Shown here: piece by piece, positions 32,096-41,455 of the stretch
How positions within the stretch are numbered: the first letter of the stretch is position 1
How the letters are laid out: each line of letters opens with the position of its first letter
Assembly: GCF_044628455.1 (NCBI RefSeq)
Contig: NZ_JBIYZW010000002.1
Coordinates: 1,116,001 to 1,180,000 of the forward strand
Length of the DNA stretch: 64,000 bases
Reading direction: 5' to 3'
Origin: Solirubrum sp044628455
Lineage (GTDB): Bacteria; Bacteroidota; Bacteroidia; Cytophagales; Hymenobacteraceae
Program-made: the position numbers and the translations under genes
Notes under the pieces: model-generated
Seen by the model: only the letters and a program-made list of their open reading frames with translations
The model's database searches: none
What the model was told of the DNA's origin: nothing

Positions 32096-33670
32096 CTAGC
32101 GGTGGTTACGCAGGGCAAAGTGGCTGAAGGCCACGCGGGTGGTTTCGGCGCCGAAAGCCAGCAGGCCGATGCGGATGCCCCGGTCCCAGGGCGGCAGGTA
32201 AGTGCCGTTGAGGGCGAAGCTGTCGAGCGGCATGGGCTGCCAGGTGGCGCCGTCGGTGCTGTAGGCAAAGCGGTAGCGCTGCCCGCCCCAGGCCTCGATG
32301 CGCAGCGTAACCGTGGTGCAGTCTTCCAGCCACAGCTGGCTGACCACCTGCCGCTTGCCCGACTGCACGTGCCAGAGCTGCAGCATCCCGTCGCCAGCTA
32401 CCAGGGCCAGGGCATTGTACGGGTCGCCAATGGCGCCGATGCCGCCGAAGGTGCCGGGGGCCAGCGCGGCCACATCGAGGGTGGTGGCCGCCTTGTAGGT
32501 AGCGGCATAGGTGCGCCGGGCCACGATGGCGCCCAGGCGCTGCTCGTTGGCGCCCAGGTACAGCTGTTGGTCGCGCAGCTCGGCTTCGGGTTTGTGGCCC
32601 ACCGGCCAGAGCCAGCCCAGGTCCAGCGTTTCGCCGTCGAAGTGCTCGTCCACGTTCAGCACCGCCACGTCGTGCAGGGGCTCGGCCTGGGGGCTGTTGT
32701 TTTCAAACTCGGGCCAGCCTTCGGCGTTCCAGCGAAACTCGCTCAGCAAGCCCTGGCGACCCACAAACTCGTGGCTGTGGGCGTGGTAGGCGTGGTGCAG
32801 CAGAAACCAGCGGCCGTCCTTCTCGGCTACCGTGCCGTGACCGGGGCATTTCCAGGTGGCGTTATCGGTCAGGATGGGGTTTTGGGGGCATTTCTCCCAG
32901 GGGCCCAGCAGGCTGCGCGAGCGGGCTACCCCGCCGGCGTAGGTGCAGTACTTGCCGCAGCAGGCGTTGCCGGCGTAGAACATGTAGAAGTAGTCCTGGT
33001 AGCGCACGATGGCCGAGCCTTCCACTAGCGTGCCTTCCCAGGGCGCATCGTTGCGGAACAGCTCTACCCGCGGACCCACCAGCTCCAGCCGCTCTTCGTC
33101 GATGCGCTGGGCCCAGATGGGCGTGGCCTTGCCCTGGCTGTTGCCGTCGTTTTTCCACACCAGATGCAGCACGCCGTGCTCGTCGCGGATGGGAAACCCG
33201 TCGATGGAGCCTTCGTCTTCGCCCACCAGCGGGCCGTGGTCGGTGTAGGGGCCGGCGGGGTGGTCGGCCGAGGCCACGGCCACGCTCAGCACGCCGCCCT
33301 TGCGCCGGGCGGTGTAGTAGAGATAGGTTTTGCCGTTTTCGTGGAAGATTTCCGGGGCCCAGAAGTTGGAGTCGCACCACTCGGGCAGGCGACCGGGAAA
33401 CACGTGGCTCACCAGCTCCCAGCTGATCAAATCATCGGACTTGAAGAGCGGAAACACGGCGCCCCACTCGGCCGAGGTGGCACTGGCCCAGTACGAGTCG
33501 CCGATGCGGGCAATGGTGGGGTCGGGAAAGTCGCCGGGCAGCACCAGCCGGTCGTAGCGCACGGGGGCCGGCGCCAGCGGCGGGGCCGACGCCGCGAGCA
33601 GCGGGGCCGACAGGTCGATAAACGAGGGAGCTTCCGAAGCGAAGGCTCCTGATTCCAGATCGAAAGACAA
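32096..33670 (-). CDS. Glycoside hydrolase family 43 protein with C-terminal beta-sandwich
   Basis: 524 residues. The GH43 five-bladed propeller has its catalytic base Asp in LPGDFPDPTIARIGDSYW, the modulating Asp in DEGSIDGFPI and the acid Glu in TLVEGSAIVR. LLHHAYHAHSHEFVGRQ is typical of the xylosidase/arabinosidase branch. Residues ~345-524 form a beta-sandwich of the GH43_C2/DUF1349 type (LDLGWLWPVGHKPEAELRDQQLYL ... VAFSHFALR). There is no obvious signal peptide, so it probably works on imported oligosaccharides, though exact substrate (xylan, arabinan, galactan side chains) cannot be told. It stands opposite galK-galT across a 630-bp gap. Confidence 0.9.
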   Translation of the reverse strand: MSFDLESGAFASEAPSFIDLSAPLLAASAPPLAPAPVRYDRLVLPGDFPDPTIARIGDSYWASATSAEWGAVFPLFKSDDLISWELVSHVFPGRLPEWCDSNFWAPEIFHENGKTYLYYTARRKGGVLSVAVASADHPAGPYTDHGPLVGEDEGSIDGFPIRDEHGVLHLVWKNDGNSQGKATPIWAQRIDEERLELVGPRVELFRNDAPWEGTLVEGSAIVRYQDYFYMFYAGNACCGKYCTYAGGVARSRSLLGPWEKCPQNPILTDNATWKCPGHGTVAEKDGRWFLLHHAYHAHSHEFVGRQGLLSEFRWNAEGWPEFENNSPQAEPLHDVAVLNVDEHFDGETLDLGWLWPVGHKPEAELRDQQLYLGANEQRLGAIVARRTYAATYKAATTLDVAALAPGTFGGIGAIGDPYNALALVAGDGMLQLWHVQSGKRQVVSQLWLEDCTTVTLRIEAWGGQRYRFAYSTDGATWQPMPLDSFALNGTYLPPWDRGIRIGLLAFGAETTRVAFSHFALRNHR

Positions 33671-34300
33671 GGCGAGAAGGGAAAGGGTGGGCGAAACGAA
33701 AACTCCGCGGGTTGATTCGTGGGCCGGGGGCCCGGAGTGCTGCCGTCCGCCGCGGGGGAAAGGGCAAAACTCAGACCGGAAAACCGAATCAAATGGGCTT
33801 GAGCCGGGAAAAGACTGACCTGCGGAAAGAAGTTAGCGGCGGTGGAAAAAGAAAAGTCGGCGGGGGCGACGCCGGCGTTTGCTCAGGGCTGGGGCTGATC
33901 AGCTTCTGAGATGGTTGAAAATAATCAACTCCCGCCGAAGGTTCCGCATTTAAGTAGATTTTTTTTATACACGCAGCCTGCGTCTCGACGCGTAGAAGCC
34001 AGTCGGGCTGCGGCCGAGGAAGATGAGTTTGGGTTTCAAGGAGCGGCAAAAACCAGGTTCAGGAAGGCGTACTAGCCAGGTTCGGTAAAGCAATCAGGCT
34101 TCGTTTATAATTGTATTATTTAAATTAAAAATCTGCTTCAAACGTAGCTGCTGGCCGGGAGCGGCAAACCCCATTTTTTTCAATTTCGCCGGTGCCCACC
34201 CTGGGTGTTCGGTGCCGGGGCAGGCAACGCGCGGTACCGGGTTTGCCGTTGTAGGTGGATGGCCGGCCGCGTACCGGCCCCGAACCCTTTGCCATCTGCC
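33671..34300. other. Divergent regulatory region between GH43 and galK
   Basis: 630 bp without a convincing gene. 33720-33900 is GC-mixed with purine runs (GGTGGAAAAAGAAAAGTCGG). 33930-34160 becomes AT-rich and has T-runs (around 33957-33968) and a TTTATAATTGTATTATTTAAA stretch near 34105-34125. This is a likely site for the promoters of both transcription units and for a sugar-responsive operator, but I recognise no specific motif. Confidence 0.5.
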
Positions 34301-35461
34301 ATGCTAGTTCCGTCCATTGCCGAAGACTTTCGCCAGCGCTTCGGCGCCGAGCCGCTGCTGGTGCGGGCGCCCGGCCGCATCAACCTCATCGGCGAGCATA
34401 CCGACTACAACGACGGCCTGGTGCTGCCCGCCGCCATCGACCGCGAAATGGTGTTTGCCGTGGCCCTGAACGAGGTCGGTCGCATCCGCCTGCGCTCCTT
34501 CGACCTGAACGAGTCCTTCGAAGTTAGCCCCGAGGCGGTGCGCCGCACCGAGCAGGCCGACTGGGCCAACTACCTGCTGGGCGTGGTGGCCCAGCTGCAG
34601 CGCCGCGGCGTGGCGGTGCCGGGCTTCGACTGCGTGTTCGGCGGCAACATTCCCATCGGCGCGGGCTTGTCGTCGTCGGCGGCGGTGGAGTGCGGGCTGA
34701 TTTACGCCCTCGACCAGTTGCTGGGCACCGGCATCGACCGGCTGGAGCTGGCGCTGATGGCCCAGAAAGCCGAGCACGAGTTTGCCCTGGTGCAGTGCGG
34801 CCTCATGGACCAGTTTGCCAGCCTGTTTGGCCGCGCGGGGCAGGTGGTGGAGCTTGACTGCCGCTCGCACGCCTACCGCTACTTTCCCTTCGACGCCGAG
34901 AATTGCCGCGTGGTGCTCTGCAACACCGGCGTGAAGCACTCCCTGGCCAGCTCTGAATACAACGTGCGCCGGCAGGAATGCGAGCAGGGGGTAGCGCTGC
35001 TGCGGCACCATTACCCCGGCATCGGCAGCCTGCGCGACGTGACACCCGAGCAGGTAAATGTCCACCGCGACGAGCTGGGGCCGCTGCTGCACCGCCGCTG
35101 CCTGTACGTAACCGAGGAAAACGCCCGCGTGACGGCCGCCGGCCAGGCCCTGCAAGCCGGCGACCTGGCAGAAGTGGGCCGGCTGATGTACGCCTCGCAC
35201 GCTGGCCTGCGCGACCAGTACGAGGTGAGCTGCCGCGAGCTGGACGTGCTGGTGGAAGCCAGCCGCGGCGTGCCGGGCGTGTACGGCGCCCGCATGATGG
35301 GCGGCGGCTTCGGCGGCTGCACCATCAACCTGGTGGCGGCCGAGCACGCCGCCGCCTTCGTGGCCCACGCCACGGCCGCCTACCGCGAGCAGCTGAACCG
35401 GGAGTTGGAAACCTACCAGGCCCGCATTGCCGACGGCGTGGGCGTGGTGGCAGCGCAGTAG
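34301..35461 (+). CDS. galK: Galactokinase
   Basis: Phosphorylates alpha-D-galactose at C1, first step of the Leloir pathway. 386 residues from ATG 34301. GHMP-kinase motifs are intact: APGRINLIGEHTDYNDG (substrate recognition), PIGAGLSSSAAVE (ATP loop) and ARMMGGGFGGCTINLV (third motif). QCGLMDQFASLFG carries the catalytic Asp. galT starts 50 bp downstream. Mutarotase and a GH43 enzyme lie across the divergent promoter region. Confidence 0.96.
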   Translation: MLVPSIAEDFRQRFGAEPLLVRAPGRINLIGEHTDYNDGLVLPAAIDREMVFAVALNEVGRIRLRSFDLNESFEVSPEAVRRTEQADWANYLLGVVAQLQRRGVAVPGFDCVFGGNIPIGAGLSSSAAVECGLIYALDQLLGTGIDRLELALMAQKAEHEFALVQCGLMDQFASLFGRAGQVVELDCRSHAYRYFPFDAENCRVVLCNTGVKHSLASSEYNVRRQECEQGVALLRHHYPGIGSLRDVTPEQVNVHRDELGPLLHRRCLYVTEENARVTAAGQALQAGDLAEVGRLMYASHAGLRDQYEVSCRELDVLVEASRGVPGVYGARMMGGGFGGCTINLVAAEHAAAFVAHATAAYREQLNRELETYQARIADGVGVVAAQ

Positions 35462-35510
35462 GAGCCCGCCACGTTCACCCCGTATTCCTCCATTTCGACT
35501 CGTTCCAGCC

Positions 35511-36572
35511 ATGTTTGACCCTACCGAACACCCGCACCGCCGCTACAATCCGCTGCTGGGCAGCTGGGTGCTGGTGTCGCCGCACCGCTCGAAGCGCCCC
35601 TGGCAGGGCCAGCAGGAGCCGCCCGAGCCCGAGGCCCGCCCCGCCTACGACCCCGACTGCTACCTCTGTCCCGGCAACCAGCGCGCCGGCGGCGTGCAGA
35701 ACCCCGACTACGCCAGCACCTTCGTGTTCGACAACGACTTCGGGGCCCTGCACCCCGACGTGCCCGCGGGCGGGACGAGCGTGCACGAGCTGCTGCGGGC
35801 CGAGTCGGAGTCGGGCATCTGCCGCGTCATCTGCTTTTCGCCCCGCCACGACCTGACCTTGCCCGAAATGCCGCTGCCCGCTATCCGCCGGGTGGTGGAC
35901 GTCTGGACCGAGCAGTTCCGGGAGCTGGGCACCCGGCCCGACATCAACTACGTGCAGATTTTCGAGAATAAGGGCCTGATTATGGGCTGCTCGAACCCGC
36001 ACCCGCACGGGCAGATCTGGGCCCAGCGTACCGTGCCCGCCGAGCCGGCCCAGGAAACGCACCAGCAGGCCGAGTACTTCGCCCGCCACGGCCGCAGCCT
36101 GCTGGCCGACTACCTTGCCGTAGAGCTGCGCGAGCAGCAGCGCGTGCTGGTGCAGAATAACCACTGGGTGGTGCTGGTGCCCTACTGGGCCGTGTGGCCG
36201 TTTGAAACTCTGGTGCTGCCGCGCCGCCACGTGCAGGACCTCACCCAGCTCGACGAGACTGAAAAAGACGCCCTGGCCGACATCCTGCAGCAGCTCACCA
36301 TCCGCTACGACAACCTGTTTCAGATGTCGTTTCCCTACTCGGCCGGCCTGCACCAGCGCCCCACCGACGGGCAGGAACACCCCGGCTGGCACCTGCACCT
36401 GCACTTCTACCCGCCGCTGCTGCGCTCGGCCACGGTGCGCAAGTTCATGGTAGGCTACGAAATGCTGGGCGACCCGCAGCGCGACATCACGCCCGAAGCC
36501 GCCGCGGCTCGCCTGCGCGACCTGCCGGCCCGGCACTACAAGCAGGCCACGGAAGGCGCAGCTAACCGTTGA
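35511..36572 (+). CDS. galT: UDP-glucose--hexose-1-phosphate uridylyltransferase
   Basis: Second Leloir step: transfers UMP from UDP-glucose to galactose 1-phosphate. 353 residues from ATG 35511, the usual length. The HIT-fold active-site motif SNPHPHGQIWA is at ~163-173 with the nucleophilic His. Zinc ligands appear in CYLCPGNQRA (~46-50). HLHLHFYPPLLRSATVRKFMVGYE is the second histidine cluster. It follows galK by 50 bp, probably one transcript. A UDP-galactose epimerase is not in the window. Confidence 0.96.
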   Translation: MFDPTEHPHRRYNPLLGSWVLVSPHRSKRPWQGQQEPPEPEARPAYDPDCYLCPGNQRAGGVQNPDYASTFVFDNDFGALHPDVPAGGTSVHELLRAESESGICRVICFSPRHDLTLPEMPLPAIRRVVDVWTEQFRELGTRPDINYVQIFENKGLIMGCSNPHPHGQIWAQRTVPAEPAQETHQQAEYFARHGRSLLADYLAVELREQQRVLVQNNHWVVLVPYWAVWPFETLVLPRRHVQDLTQLDETEKDALADILQQLTIRYDNLFQMSFPYSAGLHQRPTDGQEHPGWHLHLHFYPPLLRSATVRKFMVGYEMLGDPQRDITPEAAAARLRDLPARHYKQATEGAANR

Positions 36573-36682
36573 GCTTCAAACGGGTAAGTGAGGTTGGACG
36601 TAACCTTTCGGGACGCTTGTGCGAATGTGGTAGCTGCCAGCTGCCGTAGTGGCCTGGCCATCGTCATCCATTGATTTCAACC

Positions 36683-37492
36683 ATGAGCCACCCCCAGAAA
36701 CCCCGCGTAAGCCCCAACTCGGGCGCCTCCCGTGCCCTTGCTGCCACCGACGCCGACTCGCCGACGCCCACCGACGCTTCGGCCACCGCATCCACCAGCC
36801 CTGCTGATCAGTCCGCTACCGGCGCCTCGTGGCTGGCCCCGGCCCAGCGCTGGCTGCAGCAAAGCGGCCTGACCGATAGCCTGGAGCAGGTGCCGGAGCC
36901 CCTCAAGCGGCTGGCCGGCCAAACGGCTGACCGCTGGCGTGGGCTGTCGACCACCCAGAAAGTGGTGGGCGGCGCGCTACTGGCTGCCGGTGCCGCCGGC
37001 GGCTGGTACCTGCTGAGCCGCCCCGAGCAGGGCGCTGCTACCAAGCGCCGCCCGGCCGGCGACCAGGCCGCTACCCTGCACGAGCTGCTGTTGTTCGTGA
37101 ACGACCGTATTGAGGGGTACCAGCGCGCCGTGGACGAAAGCAAGGACTCCGAGCTGAAAGGCTACTACAAGCAGCTGGTAAGCCAGAGCCAGCAGTTTTC
37201 CAACGAGCTGAACGAGTACCTGCGCCACCAGGCAGGTGGCCGCGAAACCGGCACCACTCTGAAAGGCAAGCTCTACCGCGGCTGGATGGACGCCAAAGCT
37301 GCCCTCACCGGGCGCGACGAAAAAGCCATCCTGGGCTCCAACATCTACGGCGAGGAGTGGGCCCTGAAGGCCTACGAAGAAGCCCTGAACGACGGCAGTC
37401 TCACGGGCACGCTGCGTACGGCCGTGCAGCGGCAGTTCAACCAGTCGAAGAAAACCCACCACAAGCTGCAGCAGCTGAAAAACCAGCAGTAG
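36683..37492 (+). CDS. PA2169/YciE-like four-helix-bundle protein with membrane anchor
   Basis: 269 residues from ATG 36683. Residues 1-50 are Ser/Thr/Ala-rich and disordered. One hydrophobic helix, TQKVVGGALLAAGAAGGWYLLSR, is at ~92-112. The C-terminal ~130 residues (LHELLLFVNDRIEGYQRAVDESKDSELKGYYKQLVSQSQQFSNELNEYL ... EEWALKAYEEALNDGSLTGTLRTAVQRQFNQSKKTHHKL) match the DUF2383/PA2169 ferritin-like bundle, typical of stress-induced proteins. Conserved Glu/His residues in the bundle could bind metal. The membrane anchor is an addition to the usual soluble form. Monocistronic; terminator at 37540. Confidence 0.85.
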   Translation: MSHPQKPRVSPNSGASRALAATDADSPTPTDASATASTSPADQSATGASWLAPAQRWLQQSGLTDSLEQVPEPLKRLAGQTADRWRGLSTTQKVVGGALLAAGAAGGWYLLSRPEQGAATKRRPAGDQAATLHELLLFVNDRIEGYQRAVDESKDSELKGYYKQLVSQSQQFSNELNEYLRHQAGGRETGTTLKGKLYRGWMDAKAALTGRDEKAILGSNIYGEEWALKAYEEALNDGSLTGTLRTAVQRQFNQSKKTHHKLQQLKNQQ

Positions 37493-37539
37493 CGCTTCCT
37501 GCAGTTCCGGCGCCGTTTGGCGGCGAGGAAGGTAGTGGA

Positions 37540-37576
37540 AAGCCCCAGTCACTAGTAGTGACTGGGGCTTTTTGGC
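37540..37576 (+). terminator. Terminator of the PA2169-like gene
   Basis: AAGCCCCAGTCACTA pairs with the matching arm ending in TGACTGGGGCTT, then T5. Long stem with a 3-nt loop. Confidence 0.9.
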
Positions 37577-37668
37577 TTCAGTAGGACTATGGCGAGCTGG
37601 TAAGTTTAGCTCACGTTATCAGGATTTTATAGCGGAGGCGGCAAAGCAGTCTTGAAAAAAATCAGTCA

Positions 37669-37691
37669 TTATTTGTAAAGAGTCTAAATAA
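37669..37691 (+). promoter_or_regulatory. Candidate Fur-type operator upstream of the siderophore operon
   Basis: TTATTTG-N8-CTAAATAA: the outer 6-7 bases are inverted repeats in an AT-rich block. Size and A/T pattern resemble Fur boxes of Bacteroidota, and the downstream genes are for iron uptake. Not a strong match to any single published consensus that I can quote. Confidence 0.45.
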
Positions 37692-37707
37692 GCCCAACCT
37701 TTGGCAA

Positions 37708-37757
37708 AATAAGAGCCCCATAGCGCCAACTATGGGGCTCAACCCGGCAAGCCGGGT
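37708..37757 (+). promoter_or_regulatory. Paired hairpins in the TonB-receptor leader
   Basis: A perfect 11-bp stem, GAGCCCCATAG/CTATGGGGCTC, with loop CGCCAA (37711-37738), is followed by a small ACCCGG/CCGGGT hairpin (37742-37757). No T-run on the plus strand. On the minus strand the first is followed by TTATTTT and could end transcription from the other side. May be an attenuator or an mRNA 5' stabiliser. Confidence 0.45.
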
Positions 37758-37784
37758 CGCTTTCAACTGGGACGTTAAAAAGCA

Positions 37785-40136
37785 ATGCAAATTGGGAAAA
37801 ATTTGCTGCTGGTAGTACTGTGTCTCTACAGTTTCCTATCCAGTGCGCAGAACCTTGGGTCGGTTCGAGGAACCCTCAAGGACCCATCCGGCGAGGTACT
37901 GCCTTCTCTTACCGTGAGACTGGAGCATACCTCGCTGGGTGCGGCATCAGACGATGCGGGAAATTTTGCCATCCTGAGCGTAGCCCCGGGCGCCTACACC
38001 CTGGTCGTTACCGGCATTGGCTACCAGCCCCTGCGGCGGGCGGTTTCGGTGGCGGCGGGGCAGGAAACTGTGGTTTCACTCACCGTCGAAGCCGCTTCGG
38101 TGGACATGCGGGAAGTGACGGTGACGGGCCGCTCGGTGGTGACGGAAACCAACCGGCAGGCCTATAACGTGACGGCCGTCGACGCCCGGCAACTCTACAA
38201 TACCACCCTGGACCTGGCCGGCGCGCTGGACCGCGTGGCCGGGGTGCGGGTGCGCGAATCGGGCGGGGTGGGCTCCAGCTTCAACCTGTCGCTGAACGGC
38301 TTTTCGGGCAACCAGGTGCGCTACTTCATCGACGGCATCCCGATGGATGGCTTCGGCTCCTCGTTCCAGATCAACAACATCCCGATCAACGTCGCCGAGC
38401 GGGTGGAGGTGTACAAAGGCGTGGTGCCCATCTGGCTCGGCTCCGACGCGCTGGGCGGCGCCATCAACATCGTGACCGGCGACCGGCAGCGCAACTACGT
38501 GGACGCGTCGTACTCCTTCGGCTCGTTCAACACCCACCGCACGGTGGTCAACGCGGCCGTGACGGCGAAAAGCGGGCTGACGGCGCAGATCAGTGCATTC
38601 CAGAACTACTCCGACAACAACTACCAAGTCAGGGTGGATGCCGCCGACATCTACACCGGCGCCTACACCACCAACGCCCAGGTGCGGCGCTTCAACGATA
38701 CCTACCACAACGAAACGCTGATTGCCAACGTGGGCGTGGTGGGCAAGCGCTACGCCGACAAGCTGCTGCTGGGCGTGACCGTGGGCAAAAACTACAAGGA
38801 AATCCAGACCGGGGCCCGCATGGTGGCGGTGTTTGGGGGCGTGCACACCCGCGGCTCGATTCTGATGCCGACCCTGAAATACAAGAAGGAAAACCTGATT
38901 AAGGGGCTGGACGTCACGCTCAACGCCAACTTCAACCTCGGCGAGGAGCAAGCCATTGATACCACTAACGCGCGCTTCGACTGGTACGGCAACTCCCGCC
39001 GCATCGGCGCGGGCCCGGGCGGGGAACAGCGGCGCCGGCTGTACACCTACCAGAACAACAACGGCCTGGCAACGGGCATGGTCAACTACCGCATCGGCGA
39101 GCACCAGGCCCTGGCGCTGAGCAACGCGTTCAACACCTTCGACCGCCAGGGCACCGACCGTTTCGACGCGACGACCAACGCCCGGCCGCAGAAAACCCAG
39201 AAAAACGTGCTCGGGCTGGGCTACACTTACACCATCAAGGACCGGTGGAGCGCCTCGGTGTTCGGGAAGCTGATTGACCAGGGCGTGACCACGGCCGGCC
39301 GGCGCACCACGACCCGGCGCAGCGGCTACGGGGTGGCGGGCACCTACTTCTTCACGCCCGACCTGCAGGTGAAGGCCTCCTACGAACGGGCCAACCGCAT
39401 GCCCGAGGCGCGCGACCTGTTCGGCGACGTGGTGACCCGGGAAGGCAACGCCGCGCTGAAGCCGGAGCAGAGCCACAACCTCAACCTGGGCGGCAGCTAC
39501 AGCTTTCCGCTCAGCGCCAACGACCGGCTCCTGATCAATGCCAACGCGGCGTACCGGTACGCGTCGGACTTCATCTTCGACCGCTTCAACCAGAACCAGG
39601 GGCTGGTGATACCCGACAACCGCGAGGGCGTGCAAACCTTTGCCGGCGACGCGGAAGTGCGCTACTCGCACAAAAACCGCTTTTCCCTGGGGGGCACGCT
39701 CACCTACCAGTACCTGCAGAACCGGCAGAAATACGACCCGGAGAACCCGCAAGCCATCAGCCCGGTGTACCTGGATCAGATGCCCAACATCCCGTACCTG
39801 TTCGGCAACGCCGATGCCTCCCTGCGGCTGCCCGACCTGGGCGCGCCGGGCAACCACCTCACCATCGGTTATAACCTGCTGTACGTGTACCGCTTCTGGC
39901 TGTACTGGCCCAGCCGCGGCGGGCGCGACGCCGAAAGCCGCAAGGGAGACATTCCGACGCAGCTCAGCCACGACGTGAACCTGGTGTACAGCCTCCGCAG
40001 CGGCCGCTACAACCTCGGCGTGGAAGGCCGCAACCTGGCCGACGCCCTGCTCTACGACAACTTCAGTTTGCAGAAGCCCGGCCGGGCCTTCTACGTCAAC
40101 TTCCGCTGCTTCTTCAACCAGATCAACAACCGGTAA
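37785..40136 (+). CDS. TonB-dependent siderophore receptor, XusA-like
   Basis: 783 residues. Signal peptide (LLLVVLCLYSFLSSAQN), then a carboxypeptidase-regulatory-like domain (GSVRGTLKDPSGEVLPSLTVRLEHTSLGAASDDAGNFAILSVAPG, ~24-100) typical of Bacteroidota. A plug domain (NLSLNGFSGNQVRYFIDGIPMDGFGSSFQINNIPINVAERVEVYKGVVPIWLGSDALGGAINIVTG) and a 22-strand barrel follow, ending in an aromatic residue pattern (FYVNFRCFFNQINNR). The plug resembles catecholate siderophore receptors. It is first in an operon with the DUF4374 lipoprotein (8-bp gap), as in the XusABC xenosiderophore system of Bacteroides thetaiotaomicron. Ligand not determined. Confidence 0.92.
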   Translation: MQIGKNLLLVVLCLYSFLSSAQNLGSVRGTLKDPSGEVLPSLTVRLEHTSLGAASDDAGNFAILSVAPGAYTLVVTGIGYQPLRRAVSVAAGQETVVSLTVEAASVDMREVTVTGRSVVTETNRQAYNVTAVDARQLYNTTLDLAGALDRVAGVRVRESGGVGSSFNLSLNGFSGNQVRYFIDGIPMDGFGSSFQINNIPINVAERVEVYKGVVPIWLGSDALGGAINIVTGDRQRNYVDASYSFGSFNTHRTVVNAAVTAKSGLTAQISAFQNYSDNNYQVRVDAADIYTGAYTTNAQVRRFNDTYHNETLIANVGVVGKRYADKLLLGVTVGKNYKEIQTGARMVAVFGGVHTRGSILMPTLKYKKENLIKGLDVTLNANFNLGEEQAIDTTNARFDWYGNSRRIGAGPGGEQRRRLYTYQNNNGLATGMVNYRIGEHQALALSNAFNTFDRQGTDRFDATTNARPQKTQKNVLGLGYTYTIKDRWSASVFGKLIDQGVTTAGRRTTTRRSGYGVAGTYFFTPDLQVKASYERANRMPEARDLFGDVVTREGNAALKPEQSHNLNLGGSYSFPLSANDRLLINANAAYRYASDFIFDRFNQNQGLVIPDNREGVQTFAGDAEVRYSHKNRFSLGGTLTYQYLQNRQKYDPENPQAISPVYLDQMPNIPYLFGNADASLRLPDLGAPGNHLTIGYNLLYVYRFWLYWPSRGGRDAESRKGDIPTQLSHDVNLVYSLRSGRYNLGVEGRNLADALLYDNFSLQKPGRAFYVNFRCFFNQINNR

Positions 40137-40144
40137 CCCGTACC

Positions 40145-41371
40145 ATGAAACTCAAAGCTACCTTGGCCGCCCTGCTCGCTGCCGCCACTCTTGTTTCCTG
40201 CAACGACGACAAGGCTGCGGCGCCGAACAACCCCGGCAACTACATTCTGACGGTGACGCCGGTGGCCGCCACGGCCGTGGCCGACTACCTGCTGACCGCC
40301 GGCAGCCTGGAGGCGGGCACCATCTCCACGCAGGGCAACGGGGTAGAGCAGGACGGGACCTACCGCTACTACGTGACCCACAACAACAAATTCTTCAGCA
40401 TGCTCTACGGCCAGGGCAACCCCGGCGCCGTGACGGCCTACAACCTGAAGGAAGGCAAGCTGAACCGCCTGACCAACTTCCAGACGGAGACCGTGCAGTC
40501 CTTCGCGCCGGTGAAGGACGATTTACTGCTCTTCAAGATTACCCGCAACGCCACCACCACGCCCCTGTCGCAGTGGTACAAGGTGAACACCAACAACCTG
40601 CTGATTACCGCCGACGGCTCGACCAACACGCTCAGCCTGGCGCGCAACGGCGAGCTGGCCCACTTCAGCTGGCTGAAGCAGGTGGGCGACAAGGTGTTTG
40701 CCCCCTACTTCACCATCAAGAACACCTCGTTCAACACCAACTACCCCGACAGCGCGTGGATTGCCGTGTTCAACTACGCCGACATGCGCGTGGAGAAAGT
40801 CATCCGCGACGGCCGCACCAGCTTTATCGGCCGCTACTTCCGGGATGGGCTTTCGGTGGTGGAAAACGGCGACGTGTACGCCTTCTCGGCCTCGGTAGCC
40901 ACCAACAACCCGGGCAGCGGTAGCGTCATCAGCTCCACCAAGCCCTCGGCCATTACCCGCATCAAAGCGGGGACCACGGAGTTTGACCAATCGTACTACC
41001 TGAACTTCGAGGCCCTGAGCGGCGGCATGAACATCACCAACTGGCTGTACGTGGGCAACAACACGTTCGTCGTGCAGGCCACCACCCCGGCCGAGAAAGG
41101 CGCCTACGCCGATGGCCTGAACGTGGGCATTCTGAACGTGGTCGACCAGACCTTTGCTCCGGTTACCGGGCTGCCCGCCAAGGCCGACATCAAGAGCATT
41201 ACCTACAACAACTACACCCCGAAGGACGGCAAAACCGGTTACCTCGGCGTGAACCTGAAGGACGGCAGCAGCTACGTGTACAAAGTAGACGCCAGCACCC
41301 GCACGGCCACCCGTGGCCTGAAAGTGGAAGGCGGCACCATCACGGCGGTGCAGTACCTGGCCGGCGAGTAA
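40145..41371 (+). CDS. DUF4374 siderophore-binding lipoprotein, XusB-like
   Basis: 408 residues. Lipoprotein signal MKLKATLAALLAAATLVSC (Cys at 19). The rest is a repetitive beta-propeller-like DUF4374 domain (FFSMLYGQGNPGAVTAYNL, FAPYFTIKNTSFNTNYPDSAWIAVFNYADMRVEKVI, TSFIGRYFRDGLSVVENGDVYAFSAS). In Bacteroides XusB, a DUF4374 lipoprotein, binds enterobactin-type ferric complexes and works with the XusA receptor. The gene starts 8 bp after the receptor stop, so translation is likely coupled. Surface location and ligand are inferred from this family. Confidence 0.9.
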   Translation: MKLKATLAALLAAATLVSCNDDKAAAPNNPGNYILTVTPVAATAVADYLLTAGSLEAGTISTQGNGVEQDGTYRYYVTHNNKFFSMLYGQGNPGAVTAYNLKEGKLNRLTNFQTETVQSFAPVKDDLLLFKITRNATTTPLSQWYKVNTNNLLITADGSTNTLSLARNGELAHFSWLKQVGDKVFAPYFTIKNTSFNTNYPDSAWIAVFNYADMRVEKVIRDGRTSFIGRYFRDGLSVVENGDVYAFSASVATNNPGSGSVISSTKPSAITRIKAGTTEFDQSYYLNFEALSGGMNITNWLYVGNNTFVVQATTPAEKGAYADGLNVGILNVVDQTFAPVTGLPAKADIKSITYNNYTPKDGKTGYLGVNLKDGSSYVYKVDASTRTATRGLKVEGGTITAVQYLAGE

Positions 41372-41402
41372 GCCGCCCCGGCCCCTCCCAACCGAAGACA
41401 GC

Positions 41403-41426
41403 GCCGGGGCCTGATGAGGCCCCGGC
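41403..41426 (+). terminator. Hairpin between the DUF4374 and DUF4198 genes
   Basis: 9-bp stem GCCGGGGCC/GGCCCCGGC with loop TGATGA and no T-run. It could attenuate or process the polycistronic mRNA so that the receptor/lipoprotein part is more abundant. Confidence 0.5.
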
Positions 41427-41455
41427 GGCAACGAGCCATCAACCGCATGCAACCG

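Noticed and set aside
33789..34049. An 86-codon minus-strand frame in the GH43-galK gap
   Set aside because: No recognisable fold, ends in low-complexity Pro/Ser, and occupies an otherwise AT-shifting regulatory region. Not supported.
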